Shown here: one piece after another, positions 16,590 to 26,510 of the stretch
How the letters are laid out: each line of letters begins with the position of its first letter
How positions within the stretch are numbered: the stretch's first letter is position 1
From: Pontibacillus sp. HMF3514
GTDB lineage: Bacteria > Bacillota > Bacilli > Bacillales > BH030062
NCBI RefSeq assembly: GCF_009858175.1
Contig: NZ_CP047393.1
Location: forward strand, 3,286,001 to 3,350,000
DNA length: 64,000 bases
Direction: 5' to 3'
Notes under the pieces: model-generated
The model's input: only the letters and a program-made list of their open reading frames with translations
Databases searched by the model: none
Told to the model about the DNA's origin: nothing
Position numbers and translations under genes: made by a program

Positions 16590-18020
16590 TTATCGCCCTC
16601 CCTTCCTAGCTAGATCATTCATGTTTAGAATCGAGTATCTTGCTTCTACCATCGCTTCTGATTTCCCATCATGAAAAAACACAACATCTCCATTAGGATC
16701 ATTGGCACTCCGACCAGCTCTTCCTGCAATTTGTACTAAAGCCGCTTCATCAAAATTCCGATGACCTGCATGGAATACAGCTACATCGATTGAAGGGAAC
16801 GTTACACCTCTTTCCAATATAGCTGTGGAAATAAGAATAGATATCTCTAGATTTCGAAATTGCTGAACTTTCTTTTCACGGTTCTCGTCTTCACTATGAA
16901 CATAGACTCCACCTGGAATGAGATCAGCCAATTGCTCAGCCAAAGCGATTGTAGGAGCAAAAACAAGAATACGCCTCCCTCCCACTTCTTTTTCGTCTAA
17001 CCATCTTTTAAATTTTCTTGGTAAGGTATTTTTATCAAGAGAGGATTTCCAACCAAAACATGAAACAAATCGTGGTACAGGTAGAGGGTGACCATGAAAC
17101 CGTTGAGGAACAAATACAGTCTGAAGCTTTTTCAGTTTAGAAAGTATTTTAAATCGAATACGAGGAGTAGCTGTTAAGTAAATTGTGGCAGCGTCTATTT
17201 TTTTAGCACGTCTCGAGGCCCACAAAAGAGAAGTGTCCGCATAAAAAGGAAATGCATCAACTTCATCAATAATTAAAACATCAAAAGCCCTGGCATACCT
17301 TAGTAATTGGTGAGTGGTAGATAATACAAGTTGGGCTCCTTCATCAACATATTGACTCCCTCCATAAAGGGACACCATGTTTACATAAGAAAACACCTCC
17401 CGAAAGCGAGGAAATAACTCTTTTACAACATCAGCCCTTGGAGTAGCAACACAAACTCTCTTTCCTTCCGCCAGTGCGTGAGCAAGACCCTCAAACAACA
17501 TCTCCGTCTTCCCTGCGCCACAAACCGCCCACACTAGGAGATCATTCTTGGAATCTATCGCACTCCTTATTTCATCTGAAGCTCTCTTTTGATAATAGGT
17601 GAGCTCCCCATTCCATTTTAGAATTTGCCCACTTCTCTCCCATTTAGATTCAGAACCGGTCCATACCAAAAACTGAGAACAACTCGAAACCCTTCCCATT
17701 TCAATACACTTCCGACAATAAACGCACTCTTTCTCACAACCACAAGGCAAGCCAGCAAACCATCTTCTCTTCTTGTTTCCGCAGCGGCGACACAGGTAAC
17801 CCCAAACATGCTCTTCTATAACAGGAACTCGCTGTAATAAACCTTTTGACAAAAGCGTTTCTTTCTCTTCCTTATTCATATCAACTTCTTTTTCTAGTAA
17901 GAGTTTACCGCTTAGGGTGGGATATCCATTTGGTGAATGATCTTTAACAGTAGAGGGGATCCAATCAAACGAGGAGTTATAGTAAGAATAAAGCGAGGAT
18001 ATAAACTGATCAAACTTCAA
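16590..18020 (-). CDS. comFA: ComFA, DNA uptake ATPase/helicase
   Basis: About 476 residues. ComFA is a cytosolic DEAD-box-like ATPase that drives single-stranded DNA through ComEC during transformation. A four-cysteine zinc module (CRRCGNKKRRWFAG; CGCEKECVYCRKC) at about 80-110 is followed by Walker A (CGAGKTEM), the DEVD box (LIIDEVDAFPF), TATPR, and the motif VI region QIAGRAGRS. I favour the TTG at 18020, ten bp from AAAGGAG; a GTG at 18029 is only one base from it. No clear ComK box was seen upstream. With comFC it forms an operon that probably reads on into yvyF. Confidence 0.95.
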   Translation of the reverse strand: MKFDQFISSLYSYYNSSFDWIPSTVKDHSPNGYPTLSGKLLLEKEVDMNKEEKETLLSKGLLQRVPVIEEHVWGYLCRRCGNKKRRWFAGLPCGCEKECVYCRKCIEMGRVSSCSQFLVWTGSESKWERSGQILKWNGELTYYQKRASDEIRSAIDSKNDLLVWAVCGAGKTEMLFEGLAHALAEGKRVCVATPRADVVKELFPRFREVFSYVNMVSLYGGSQYVDEGAQLVLSTTHQLLRYARAFDVLIIDEVDAFPFYADTSLLWASRRAKKIDAATIYLTATPRIRFKILSKLKKLQTVFVPQRFHGHPLPVPRFVSCFGWKSSLDKNTLPRKFKRWLDEKEVGGRRILVFAPTIALAEQLADLIPGGVYVHSEDENREKKVQQFRNLEISILISTAILERGVTFPSIDVAVFHAGHRNFDEAALVQIAGRAGRSANDPNGDVVFFHDGKSEAMVEARYSILNMNDLARKGGR

Positions 18021-18044
18021 TAAGTTCACACTCCTTTCAGAGAT

Positions 18045-18077
18045 ATAAAAACGTCATGCCTATACCCAGCATGACGT
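18045..18077. terminator. Terminator of degV
   Basis: ACGTCATGC / GCATGACGT stem of 9 bp (18051-18059, 18069-18077) followed on the minus strand by a TTTTATA stretch. It lies between degV and comFA. Confidence 0.85.
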
Positions 18078-18088
18078 CTCTTAGAAGT

Positions 18089-18931
18089 TTATTTTTTATA
18101 CCAACCAATCCCGATAGCACCTTCACCCAAGTGTGTGCCAATAACAGGACCGAAATAACTTAACACAAATTCAACGTGTGGATATTGCTCTTGAAGCTCT
18201 TCTAAAATTTCCTGACCTTCAGCTTCACGATTCGCATGGATAATCGTAGCTTTCATTGGTTCGCCTTCAGCGGCCACTTCTTCAAACAATCCCTTTACAC
18301 GCTTCAAAGCTTTCTTACGTGTACGGATTTTCTCAAACGGAACAATCTTCGTATCCACAAAATGAAGAACAGGCTTCACTTGCAATAGGCTTCCTACAAC
18401 AGCCTGAGCTCCACTCAAGCGCCCTCCACGGTGAAGGTTTGTTAAATCATCTACCATAAAGTAAGCTTGTAAGGAATTTTTCATCTCTTCTAATCTAGAC
18501 ATGATCTGATCAGGTGTAGCTCCGTTATTCGCCATCTCAGCTGCCTCAAGCACATAAAATCCTTGAGCCATACAGCTAATTTCTGAATCAAATGTGTAGA
18601 CATCAAGATCTTCTGTCATCTCTCCAGCAGTCGTCGATGTTTGATAGGTTCCACTAATGCCGCTTGATAAATGAATACTAACGACCGCATCATATTTTAA
18701 GCTTAAGTTTTCATATAATTCTTGGAACATTCCAATAGAAGGCTGTGATGTTTTCGGAAGCTCGTCTGACTTTCGTAACATATCAAAAAAGTCTTCAGTT
18801 GAAATGTCGACTTCCTCTTTGTAACTTTCATTTCCAAATAGCACGCTAAGTGGAATCATATGAATGTGATGTTGTTTACGTACATCTTCTGGTATGTAAG
18901 CTGTACTATCTGTAACAATTGCTGTTTTCAT
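18089..18931 (-). CDS. degV: DegV family fatty-acid-binding protein
   Basis: 280 residues, cytosolic. DegV/FakB proteins bind a fatty acid and present it to the fatty acid kinase FakA. Motifs seen are IVTDSTAYIP at the N-terminus, the TSQPS signature (PKTSQPSIGMFQELY), SSGISGTYQT, and the late GxHxGEGAIGI region (PVIGTHLGEGAIGIGW). AGGGG lies ten bp before the ATG. It is a single-gene unit beside degU, as in B. subtilis. Confidence 0.95.
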   Translation of the reverse strand: MKTAIVTDSTAYIPEDVRKQHHIHMIPLSVLFGNESYKEEVDISTEDFFDMLRKSDELPKTSQPSIGMFQELYENLSLKYDAVVSIHLSSGISGTYQTSTTAGEMTEDLDVYTFDSEISCMAQGFYVLEAAEMANNGATPDQIMSRLEEMKNSLQAYFMVDDLTNLHRGGRLSGAQAVVGSLLQVKPVLHFVDTKIVPFEKIRTRKKALKRVKGLFEEVAAEGEPMKATIIHANREAEGQEILEELQEQYPHVEFVLSYFGPVIGTHLGEGAIGIGWYKK

Positions 18932-19116
18932 AGATATCGTACCCCTTGGTTAAGTAATAGTTCGATTGGTTTTGAAAACCAACTTGTTTTATATCATGTT
19001 ATGACGATAATTTATGAAAAATTATGTAAATGTATCTTAATTGTACATGAACTTAATAACAAATGCACCAACCGATTCTTTGATTTTCACTGATCCTATT
19101 TTACTTAAAACATAAA

Positions 19117-19151
19117 AAAGACCCTAGAAAACTTTCATTTCTAGAGTCTTT
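19117..19151. terminator. Terminator of degU
   Basis: Stem AAAGACCCTAGAAA / TTTCTAGAGTCTTT just past the degU stop codon, with flanking A/T runs. Confidence 0.8.
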
Positions 19152-19158
19152 CATCATA

Positions 19159-19848
19159 TTAATTTGCAAAAACTTCAACCCAACCGTTTTTAATAGCTGT
19201 AACAACAGCTTGAGTACGGTCGTTAACGTTCATTTTTTGCAGAATGTTACTTACGTGGTTTTTAACGGTCTTTTCACTAATGAAAAGAGCTTCTGCTACA
19301 CCACGGTTACTCTTTCCATCAGCTAGAAGTTGTAAAACTTCACACTCACGACGAGTTAGTAGGTGTAATGGTTTGCGATATTCAATCGTGTTCTCAGCTT
19401 GAGAACTACCTGTACCCTCATCTGCTAAGCGGCGATATTCTTTTACCAAGTTATGCGTTACTTTTGGATGTAAATAAGATCCGCCTTCACTTACAACTTT
19501 AATCGCATCAATTAAGGCATCTGAATCCATTTCTTTTAAAAGATAACCTTGTGCACCTGTCTTAAGTGCGTGGGTTACATAGTTTTCATCATCGTGGATT
19601 GATAGAATAATAACTTTCAGATTTGGAAACTGACTAATAAGCTCAGCTGTAGCTTGCACGCCATTTACTTGTGGCATGTTGATATCCATTAATACAACAT
19701 CAGGACTGTGTTCTTCAACTAGTTTCGTAGCTGAATCCCCATCGTCACCCTCTGCTACAACTTTAAAACTTGGTTCAAACTCTAGTATTCTTTTTACTCC
19801 TTCACGGAATAATTTATGATCATCAATTAATACAATGCTGGTGGTCAT
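19159..19848 (-). CDS. degU: Response regulator DegU
   Basis: 229 residues. DegU controls exoenzymes, motility, competence and biofilm genes. Start at 19848 (GGGAGGCTTAACC upstream); an upstream frame to 19920 has no support. The receiver domain has the acidic pair DD at 9-10 and phospho-acceptor Asp55 (VVLMDINMP); the C-terminal LuxR-type HTH is intact ([37 protein letters not shown]). A 200-bp gap separates it from degS, enough for an internal promoter. DegU is relevant here because flagellar, competence and wall genes nearby are typical targets. Confidence 0.96.
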   Translation of the reverse strand: MTTSIVLIDDHKLFREGVKRILEFEPSFKVVAEGDDGDSATKLVEEHSPDVVLMDINMPQVNGVQATAELISQFPNLKVIILSIHDDENYVTHALKTGAQGYLLKEMDSDALIDAIKVVSEGGSYLHPKVTHNLVKEYRRLADEGTGSSQAENTIEYRKPLHLLTRRECEVLQLLADGKSNRGVAEALFISEKTVKNHVSNILQKMNVNDRTQAVVTAIKNGWVEVFAN

Positions 19849-20050
19849 GGTTAAGCCTCCCATATCCAATGAATTCCATTGTTCATTATTGTTTATTTCC
19901 CTTTTGGTGCTAGGTTTCAAACCCTCATAAGTCTTTAAACCCGCCCAAATAGTCGCTTGTGTATGTTTGTTGATCCCCTTATCTCATCTGATATACCCAT
20001 TATAATATAAATAGGTACAAGAATATAGAAGAATACAACATTTCCAATAT

Positions 20051-21190
20051 CTACTGATTCAATGGGACCTGGATCATGATAACAGTACCTTCTCCAATAC
20101 TTGAATCAATAGAGATCTCTCCATCAAGCATTTCAATGCGTTCTTTCATCCCAACGATACCAAAGGATTTTTCCTTTTTCTGATTGGTATCAAAACCTTT
20201 TCCATCATCTTTTACTACAATGTTTACATTATTACGTTTCAATTCAAATTTCACTTGAATCGTTTTAGCTTCAGCGTGTTTCAAAGCGTTTTGAACGGCT
20301 TCCTGAACTAAACGAAACAAAGCAACTTCGTATTTGGAGTCTAGACGCTTCTCCTCTCCTTGTGAGGAGAATTCAATCTGGAGACTATTATACTCTTCTA
20401 CTGTTGCTAAGTATTTTTTTAATGTTGGAACGAGTCCTAAGTCATCCAAAGCCATTGGTCGTAGGTCATAAATGATGCGACGAACTTCATACAGGGCTGA
20501 ACGGACCATTTTCCGCACATCCTTAATTTCTTTTAACGCCTCATCTACACCTCTCTCACGGAAGGTTCTGTCCACTAACTCAGAGCGAAGCATGACGTTT
20601 GCAAGCATTTGAGCAGGACCGTCATGAATTTCCCTAGACAAACGTCTACGTTCCTCTTCTTGAGCCTCAATGATTTGCAGTCCGAAAGCCTGCTTTTCTC
20701 GAGCATCCTCAAGTGCTTCAGATACTTGTTTAAAGTCATCATTTAAGTAATTGAGAACCACAGATATTTTGCCACCAAGGGCATCTGCTTTATCTACTGT
20801 TTGAGAAAGACGTCTAATGCGTTGCTCAAGGTCATCCCGTTTCTCTCGTAGCTGCTTTTCTTTTTCTCGTTTTACAGAAAGCTGCATTTGAAGTTGGTGA
20901 GTTTGTTCATACACTTCACGTATTTCAGCTTCAGAGTACTTATCAAAATGCTTACTAACCTCGGAAAGGCGCATACGGGAAAATCGAACCTGACGTTCAA
21001 GTTTATCTCCCTCATCAATCATTTCAATAACTTGTTTTTTCGTATCATTCAACTCTGAACTTAGCTGTTCAAACTCTGTCCGAGATTGCTCGCCTATTTG
21101 GAAGATTTCATCTTTACTGTTTGTCACTACATCAACCATTTCTTGAATGATCGAATCAAGTGCTTTTTCACCAATTTTAGACTCAGACAT
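20051..21190 (-). CDS. degS: Sensor histidine kinase DegS
   Basis: 379 residues, a soluble cytosolic kinase with no membrane span. The N-terminal half (20-160) is a long coiled coil (the sensor region); the HisKA_3 motif LSREIHDGPAQM places the phosphorylated histidine at 189, the same number as in B. subtilis. The C-terminal HATPase has EAVQNALKHAEA and DDGKGFD. It phosphorylates DegU, encoded next. It diverges from yvyE, which begins 255 bp away on the other strand. Confidence 0.96.
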   Translation of the reverse strand: MSESKIGEKALDSIIQEMVDVVTNSKDEIFQIGEQSRTEFEQLSSELNDTKKQVIEMIDEGDKLERQVRFSRMRLSEVSKHFDKYSEAEIREVYEQTHQLQMQLSVKREKEKQLREKRDDLEQRIRRLSQTVDKADALGGKISVVLNYLNDDFKQVSEALEDAREKQAFGLQIIEAQEEERRRLSREIHDGPAQMLANVMLRSELVDRTFRERGVDEALKEIKDVRKMVRSALYEVRRIIYDLRPMALDDLGLVPTLKKYLATVEEYNSLQIEFSSQGEEKRLDSKYEVALFRLVQEAVQNALKHAEAKTIQVKFELKRNNVNIVVKDDGKGFDTNQKKEKSFGIVGMKERIEMLDGEISIDSSIGEGTVIMIQVPLNQ

Positions 21191-21445
21191 AAAACGTCTC
21201 CTCCATCTATGTTCACATACTCATTCGTTTGACCCATGATAATTTTTGGGGGTTATTCGAAAAAAAAACTATTTATTAACAATAAAAATTTCGGAAGTTG
21301 TGGATTTAGGATAGGTCTACAAGCTTATGCTCATCCAAATTTCTTGTTTTTTTTATTTTGTTTAAGCGTACGTAACTCTTTAAGAATTCGTTTGCTGATT
21401 CATCCCCGTAACATTATAATGAAGTTTTAGGAGGTAGAATGCAAG

Positions 21446-22099
21446 ATGTTAAATAGCTATCTAACCGTTAAAGGAGAAGGATCGGAGCAGATTACGATTC
21501 AGAAATCTCGATTTATTGGATATGTAAAACGAACAGAAACTGAAGAAGAAGCAAAAGAATTTATTCAAGAAATTAAAAAAAAGCATAATGATGCCACCCA
21601 TAATTGTTCAGCCTATCTAATAGGGGAAAATGACCAAATTCAAAAAGCTCATGATGATGGTGAGCCTAGCGGGACAGCAGGAGTACCTATGCTTGAAGTA
21701 TTAAAGAAAAAAGGCCTAAAAGATACCGCAGTGGTTGTTACCCGCTATTTCGGTGGTATTAAACTAGGCGCAGGTGGCCTAATTCGTGCTTATGGGAGCG
21801 CAACATCTGAAGCCTTAAATACGACAGGTATAGTAAAGCGTCAGCTTATGAGATCCATGATTGTAAAAGCCGACTATAACCTTTTGGGTAAAGTTGAAAA
21901 CCAACTTCGTTCAAGCTCTTACATACTAAAAAGGATTGAATACCTTGAAAATGTGGAATTAGATATATATGTGGAAGAGGGAGAAGAAGAGGAATTCACG
22001 ACATGGATGGTTGATCTAACGCATGATCAGGTTGAAATCAATCAAGGTGAGGTTTCCTACATGGAGATCGATATACCGCCTGACCACAAAGGAGAATAA
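21446..22099 (+). CDS. yvyE: YvyE, YigZ/IMPACT family protein
   Basis: 217 residues. The N-terminal UPF0029/IMPACT domain carries the family signature (HNCSAYLIG, HDDGEPSGTAGVPML, VTRYFGGIKLGAGGLIRAYG); the C-terminal ferredoxin-like DUF1949 domain follows from about 140. The family may interact with translation or nucleic acids; no firm role is known in Bacillus. AGGAGG lies 11 bp upstream. The divergent position to degS and the next gene tagU match B. subtilis gene order. Confidence 0.94.
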   Translation: MLNSYLTVKGEGSEQITIQKSRFIGYVKRTETEEEAKEFIQEIKKKHNDATHNCSAYLIGENDQIQKAHDDGEPSGTAGVPMLEVLKKKGLKDTAVVVTRYFGGIKLGAGGLIRAYGSATSEALNTTGIVKRQLMRSMIVKADYNLLGKVENQLRSSSYILKRIEYLENVELDIYVEEGEEEEFTTWMVDLTHDQVEINQGEVSYMEIDIPPDHKGE

Positions 22100-22102
22100 C
22101 TC

Positions 22103-23125
22103 ATGAAAACTAAAAAGGCCTCAAAGAAGAGAATCATTCTATGGTCTTTCCTTGTTCTTTTCTTACTTGCAGCTGGAGCTACAGCTGGCTATGGTATGTA
22201 TCTTACGAATAAAGCTAAAACGGTAACCGATCAAGCTCAACAAGAATTAAATCGTGGCGATAAGTCAACAAAACGTGATGAGGTTGTTGATCCGAACTAT
22301 GATAATATTTCCATTCTATTTTTAGGTATCGATGATAGTGACGTTCGAAATATAGAAAATGCACGATCAGATGCAATGGTTCTAGCTACACTTAATGAGA
22401 AAGAGAAATCCATTAAGCTGGTTAGCATACCACGTGATTCTTATGTAGATATTCCATCAAAAGGTTTTAAAGATAAAATTACACACGCGCACGCTTTCGG
22501 AGGAGTTGACCTGGCTGTATCAACAGTTGAGAATATGTTTAATATCCCTGTTGATTATTACGTACGTTTAAATTTCAATGCCTTTATCGAAACAGTAAAT
22601 GCTTTAGGAGGTATTGAATATGATGTCCCATTCAAATTATCAGAAAAAAATAGTAACGATGTCGCTGGAGCCATAAAACTCGAAAAAGGTCAACAACATT
22701 TAAATGGAGAAGAAGCGTTAGCACTAGCACGATCACGTCAATATGATAGTGACATGGCTCGAGGTCAACGCCAGATGGAATTGATGAAGGCGATTTTTCA
22801 AGAAGCTTCAAAAATGAAGTCAATTGGAAAATACGGTTCTCTCATTGATTCAATCGGAAAAAACATGAAAACAAACATGGAATTCGAGGAAATGGTTTCC
22901 CTTCATGACTATGCTTTAAGAAAGAACAACGTTGAAATTGATACAATGCAACTGAACGGAAACCACGCCTATATTGACGACATTTATTATTACCGTTTAA
23001 AAGATCAAAGTGTGACAGATATAATGTCAAAGCTTCAGGTCCACCTCGAATTGGAAAACGGTTCAAATGACGACAGTGCATACGCCAAAGATGATGAAGA
23101 ATCTATTCAAGATAAAGAATCATAA
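22103..23125 (+). CDS. tagU: LytR-CpsA-Psr family wall polymer ligase (TagU-like)
   Basis: 340 residues. An N-terminal signal anchor (about 8-30, ILWSFLVLFLLAAGATAGYG) fixes the LCP domain outside the membrane, where it transfers wall teichoic acid or similar polymers onto peptidoglycan. LCP motifs: LGIDDSD, SDAMVLATLN, SIPRDSYVDIP and ARSRQYDSDMARGQRQ with its conserved arginines. The tail is acidic (DDEESIQDKES). It begins 3 bp after yvyE and is followed by a strong terminator. TagO at 25031 starts the same polymer pathway. TagU, TagT and TagV cannot be told apart by sequence alone; the name follows location. Confidence 0.92.
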   Translation: MKTKKASKKRIILWSFLVLFLLAAGATAGYGMYLTNKAKTVTDQAQQELNRGDKSTKRDEVVDPNYDNISILFLGIDDSDVRNIENARSDAMVLATLNEKEKSIKLVSIPRDSYVDIPSKGFKDKITHAHAFGGVDLAVSTVENMFNIPVDYYVRLNFNAFIETVNALGGIEYDVPFKLSEKNSNDVAGAIKLEKGQQHLNGEEALALARSRQYDSDMARGQRQMELMKAIFQEASKMKSIGKYGSLIDSIGKNMKTNMEFEEMVSLHDYALRKNNVEIDTMQLNGNHAYIDDIYYYRLKDQSVTDIMSKLQVHLELENGSNDDSAYAKDDEESIQDKES

Positions 23126-23145
23126 TCATTAGCTATACAATAATA

Positions 23146-23186
23146 AAGAAGCTAGCCTATCATTAATTTGTAGGCTAGCTTCTTTT
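23146..23186 (+). terminator. Terminator of yvyE-tagU
   Basis: A 14-bp perfect stem AAGAAGCTAGCCTA / TAGGCTAGCTTCTT with an 11-base loop, then TTTT. Confidence 0.9.
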
Positions 23187-23245
23187 GATCCGTTTTATTG
23201 TCTGAAATCATTATAAGTCTTTATCTTGTTGTTATTAGCTGAATA

Positions 23246-24724
23246 TTAATTACTAGTGTTTTCATCTGTTGAATTCGTATCTTCTTCAGTAGTTTCGTTT
23301 GTGGACTCTTCTGTACTATCTTCAGTATTTTCAGGTTCATAATCAGGGTCCAACAACCTACGATCCTTAGAACCTAAGTATTGATCAGCCTTAAACATCC
23401 ACCCTGCGATCTTTTGTCCCCAGTAAGGATCAGATGCATATTTTACATTCATACCTTCTGACTTGTTCCCAAGGAAGTCACCGTTATACCTGAAATTCCC
23501 TGGTGTTAGATACTTCTCAGATACAAATTTGGCAACATACATGATATTAGATTCTAAAGACTTGAACTCATCCGCATTCCCATAAGGATTGTCATCACTT
23601 GCGTTGATTCCAAACAAGTTGTTTTTATCCCTTGCAATCTTACTCTTCCCCCATGCACTTTCATGAATTGCGTGAGATAGAAGGTATAAACCATTAACAT
23701 CGAATTTTTCTTGAGCTTCGATGAATACATCACCAAGTCCAATAAGAGGACTATCCGGACTGTAGCGCTTCATAAACTGATTCAATTCCTCAGCAGTATA
23801 ATGCGTTTCTGTTCTTAGGGATAACTGATTAAAGAAAGGATATTCCTTCCCTTCAAACGTTTCTCCATCCCAACTATACACTTTCTCCCCTTCATCCAGC
23901 GAATCGGGTGCCGTCCCGTACGTATATTGGACGTAACCACCATTTTGATAAATGTGGTGCACTAACTTACCATCTTCATTTTCATAATAGGATTGTCCAT
24001 CAATAAATTTGTTTGGAACAAGTTGCACATCGCTTGGTTTTACATACCCAATTTGATCAGCAATCTTAATCATAATCCCATCATCAACTGTATCTAAATA
24101 CTGCATTTCAGCTGAGCTATTCACATATGTAATAGCAGAAGTCCTATTTTCATCTTCATAAATATGCGTAAACCATCTAGTACGAACAATACCTTCTGGC
24201 ATCCATACAACTTCTCCATTTTCCAAGATGACTTGGGATCCATCTTTTGCAACATTTTCTTTCGCTTCAGTAAGCGTGTCATACGATTTTCCAAGTTCAT
24301 AATCTTCCAAAGCATTCATATTAGCAATCTGAAAGTCCCTAGAAGTTTGGAATGATAACTTAATAGATTCTTCCATCTTTTTTTCTCTCATTGACTTGAT
24401 AGATTGCTTTATATGTAATGTATAGGTTTCACCCAATGTATAGTTCTCCTTTGGTGAAACAGTCAAGGTCTTGCCATCCTCCGATAATTTTGTTTCTACG
24501 GGGTGCGGCTTGAAACTACGATAATTCATCACATACACTGTATCCTCATTGATTGTTTCAGGATCCATTGCCACATTAAAATTCACCTTAAATTCCTTAT
24601 CCAAGGAAACATTAATTCTACTCTCTAGTTCCTTCCAGGTTGTGGCTGCATCCACCTTACCTATTGGACTTAATAGTGACAACATCATCACAAAACTCAA
24701 AAGGATCACGCTTGTCTTCTTCAT
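23246..24724 (-). CDS. Secreted N-acetylglucosaminidase with N-terminal Big_5 domain
   Basis: 492 residues from the ATG at 24724 (GGGGAGGAG eight bp upstream). A signal peptide (1-26, ending KVDAA) is followed by an SbsA/Big_5-type Ig-like domain (about 30-125: KEFKVNFNVAMDPETINEDT, LGETYTLHIKQSIKS), a middle region of about 200 residues with SH3-like traits, and a C-terminal glucosaminidase domain of the LytG/GH73 type (HAIHESAWGKSKIARDKNNL, with the catalytic Glu in HES). It would cleave the glycan strands of peptidoglycan in growth or separation. The tail is Glu/Thr/Asn-rich and acidic. The Ig-like module is shared with several other surface proteins in this window. Confidence 0.9.
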   Translation of the reverse strand: MKKTSVILLSFVMMLSLLSPIGKVDAATTWKELESRINVSLDKEFKVNFNVAMDPETINEDTVYVMNYRSFKPHPVETKLSEDGKTLTVSPKENYTLGETYTLHIKQSIKSMREKKMEESIKLSFQTSRDFQIANMNALEDYELGKSYDTLTEAKENVAKDGSQVILENGEVVWMPEGIVRTRWFTHIYEDENRTSAITYVNSSAEMQYLDTVDDGIMIKIADQIGYVKPSDVQLVPNKFIDGQSYYENEDGKLVHHIYQNGGYVQYTYGTAPDSLDEGEKVYSWDGETFEGKEYPFFNQLSLRTETHYTAEELNQFMKRYSPDSPLIGLGDVFIEAQEKFDVNGLYLLSHAIHESAWGKSKIARDKNNLFGINASDDNPYGNADEFKSLESNIMYVAKFVSEKYLTPGNFRYNGDFLGNKSEGMNVKYASDPYWGQKIAGWMFKADQYLGSKDRRLLDPDYEPENTEDSTEESTNETTEEDTNSTDENTSN

Positions 24725-25030
24725 CCTGATGCTCCTCCCCAAATGATTCTTCAGACGAAATTCTACTCTTATTATTATATATGGTACATTGCGGTAATAA
24801 TAGAGGACATTGGTAGGATTCTGTCTAAATTTTCATTTGCAGTCGAATAATTCCGACATAGGAAATTGAAATTATGACAAAATATTTCCCGGGAAAAGAT
24901 TAAAATAAAAAGAATAAGAAAATTTTTAGCGAATAAGTTCGAGCTTTGAGGAGCATAACAAGAGGATGAGAAGAGTTTATTTAGGACATAAAAAAGCACC
25001 GGATATAATAATCCAGTGCTAAAAATGAAT
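24725..25030. other. Intergenic region between the glucosaminidase and tagO
   Basis: About 306 bp. It contains the tagO terminator at its right end and a TATAAT (minus strand, near 24775) that may be the -10 of the glucosaminidase promoter, without a good -35. No credible coding frame was found. Confidence 0.5.
24995..25020 (-). terminator. Terminator of tagO
   Basis: Imperfect stem AGCACCGGAT / ATCCAGTGCT (one mismatch) followed on the minus strand by T6, ten bp past the tagO stop. Confidence 0.8.
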
Positions 25031-26080
25031 TTATCGTTTTGTACGGTAATCTTTTACTAAGTTTAGAATTGGTCGGTAATCTTGGCTGACTAAACCAGTA
25101 ACCTCTACCACTAATTCTACCAGTAAAAGTAAAATGAATAATACAAACACGGAGCCAAACATTGTGGCTTGTGAAAAGATAACAGCAGCTAAACTAAACA
25201 ATGCTGCCATAGCATAAATCATTAAAACCGTTTCTGGGTGACTGTATCCTAAACGCAATAAACAATGGTGCAAATGTGATTTATCTGGAGACGATAAAGG
25301 CTTTTGTTGAACAAATCGCCTAACAATTGCAAATATCGTGTCAGAAATAGGCACTCCCAAAATAATGATCGGAATAATGAACGAGAAAAATGTAACGTTC
25401 TTAAACCCTAATAAGGATAGAACACCAATCATAAATCCTAAAAAGAGTGCTCCAGTATCACCCATAAAGATCTTTGCTGGGTAAAAGTTAAACAATAGGA
25501 AACCTAACGTACTTCCTAATGTAATAAATCCAACAATGACTACGAATGAGTTACCCATTGTAATCGCCATACCAGAAATCGTTAATAATGCAATTGCTGA
25601 TACACCGGCAGCTAAACCATCAAGTCCATCAATTAAGTTAATGGCATTTGTTATAGCAATAATCCAGACGATCGTAATCGGAATGCTTAAATAACCAAAT
25701 TCTAACTTTTGTTCCATGAAAGGTAAGTTAATGAACTCAACTTGCACGCCACCTACTACAACTACTGTTGCAGCAGCTAATTGACCAGCAATTTTCAATT
25801 TTGGAGATAATTCACGCATATCATCTAAAATTCCCGTAATAATAATGATTGTACTTCCAATGACCACCGGCCATGTATATCCACTATCCGGGAAGAACAG
25901 AAGAATGCCTATGATGAAGCTTAAAAATATAGCTAAGCCACCTAAACGTGGCATAAGTTTCTTGTGAACTTTTCGATGATTAGGTTGATCGGTAGCTCCA
26001 ATTTTCACAGCCAGCTTCTTAACTAACGGTGTGATGAGGATTGAAGCAATAAAACAAAATATTAAGGCCTTGAACTCCAT
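25031..26080 (-). CDS. tagO: Undecaprenyl-phosphate GlcNAc-1-phosphate transferase TagO
   Basis: 349 residues, about ten membrane helices. TagO moves GlcNAc-1-P from UDP-GlcNAc to undecaprenyl phosphate, the first step of wall teichoic acid (and often other polymer) synthesis, on the inner face of the membrane. Motifs: PNHRKVHKKLMPRLGG, the aspartate-rich INLIDGLDGLAAG, FYPAKIFMGDTGALFLG, and the cytosolic HIHH-like loop SPDKSHLHHCLLRLG. The gene is alone, with a candidate extended -10 promoter upstream and a terminator downstream. Confidence 0.95.
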   Translation of the reverse strand: MEFKALIFCFIASILITPLVKKLAVKIGATDQPNHRKVHKKLMPRLGGLAIFLSFIIGILLFFPDSGYTWPVVIGSTIIIITGILDDMRELSPKLKIAGQLAAATVVVVGGVQVEFINLPFMEQKLEFGYLSIPITIVWIIAITNAINLIDGLDGLAAGVSAIALLTISGMAITMGNSFVVIVGFITLGSTLGFLLFNFYPAKIFMGDTGALFLGFMIGVLSLLGFKNVTFFSFIIPIIILGVPISDTIFAIVRRFVQQKPLSSPDKSHLHHCLLRLGYSHPETVLMIYAMAALFSLAAVIFSQATMFGSVFVLFILLLLVELVVEVTGLVSQDYRPILNLVKDYRTKR

Positions 26081-26510
26081 GAAGACCCTCCTCGGTTCTT
26101 AGTATGTCCTCTCTTGAATGTATTGAAGCAGTTATTACTTTCCATTTCCGTTGAATACCTCTTTAAAACAAGGTAATACTATTGTTGAAAGCTAAATTCA
26201 GACAAGGTTTTAGCTCCCAAGAGATTATACCATAATGTGAGCCCGTCTAGAACATCCGATTTGTATTATTATTTAACCTCATTTTTATGTATTTAAACGA
26301 AGATTCCATAGACCATTGGACCCTTTTTCACTTAAATACATGAATAAGCCCATCGGTGAATTAGACGAAAGAACATAATTTGAAGTTGCAAATTTTCATT
26401 TTTCTTTTAAAAATTTTTATATTTTTCGTTTATGTATGTTTCATTTATGTCCGTCGCGGGTATGTAAATAAAAAAGGCACCCATCAAAGGATGCCTGGAA
26501 AATTTATAAG
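26081..26510. other. Intergenic region between tagO and the amidase
   Basis: About 430 bp. Minus-strand promoter candidate for tagO: extended -10 TGGTATAAT (26224-26232) with a weak -35 TTCTAG (26247-26252) at 17 bp. The tagO leader (about 140 nt) shows no recognised riboswitch. From 26240 to 26470 the DNA is AT-rich and seems empty; the amidase terminator is at the right end. Confidence 0.5.
26475..26496 (-). terminator. Terminator of the amidase gene
   Basis: Stem AGGCACCC / GGATGCCT (one mismatch) followed on the minus strand by T6. Confidence 0.75.

Noticed and set aside
24775-24999. 74-codon minus-strand frame upstream of the glucosaminidase
   Set aside because: No ribosome-binding site; AT-rich composition; ends in the probable promoter area.
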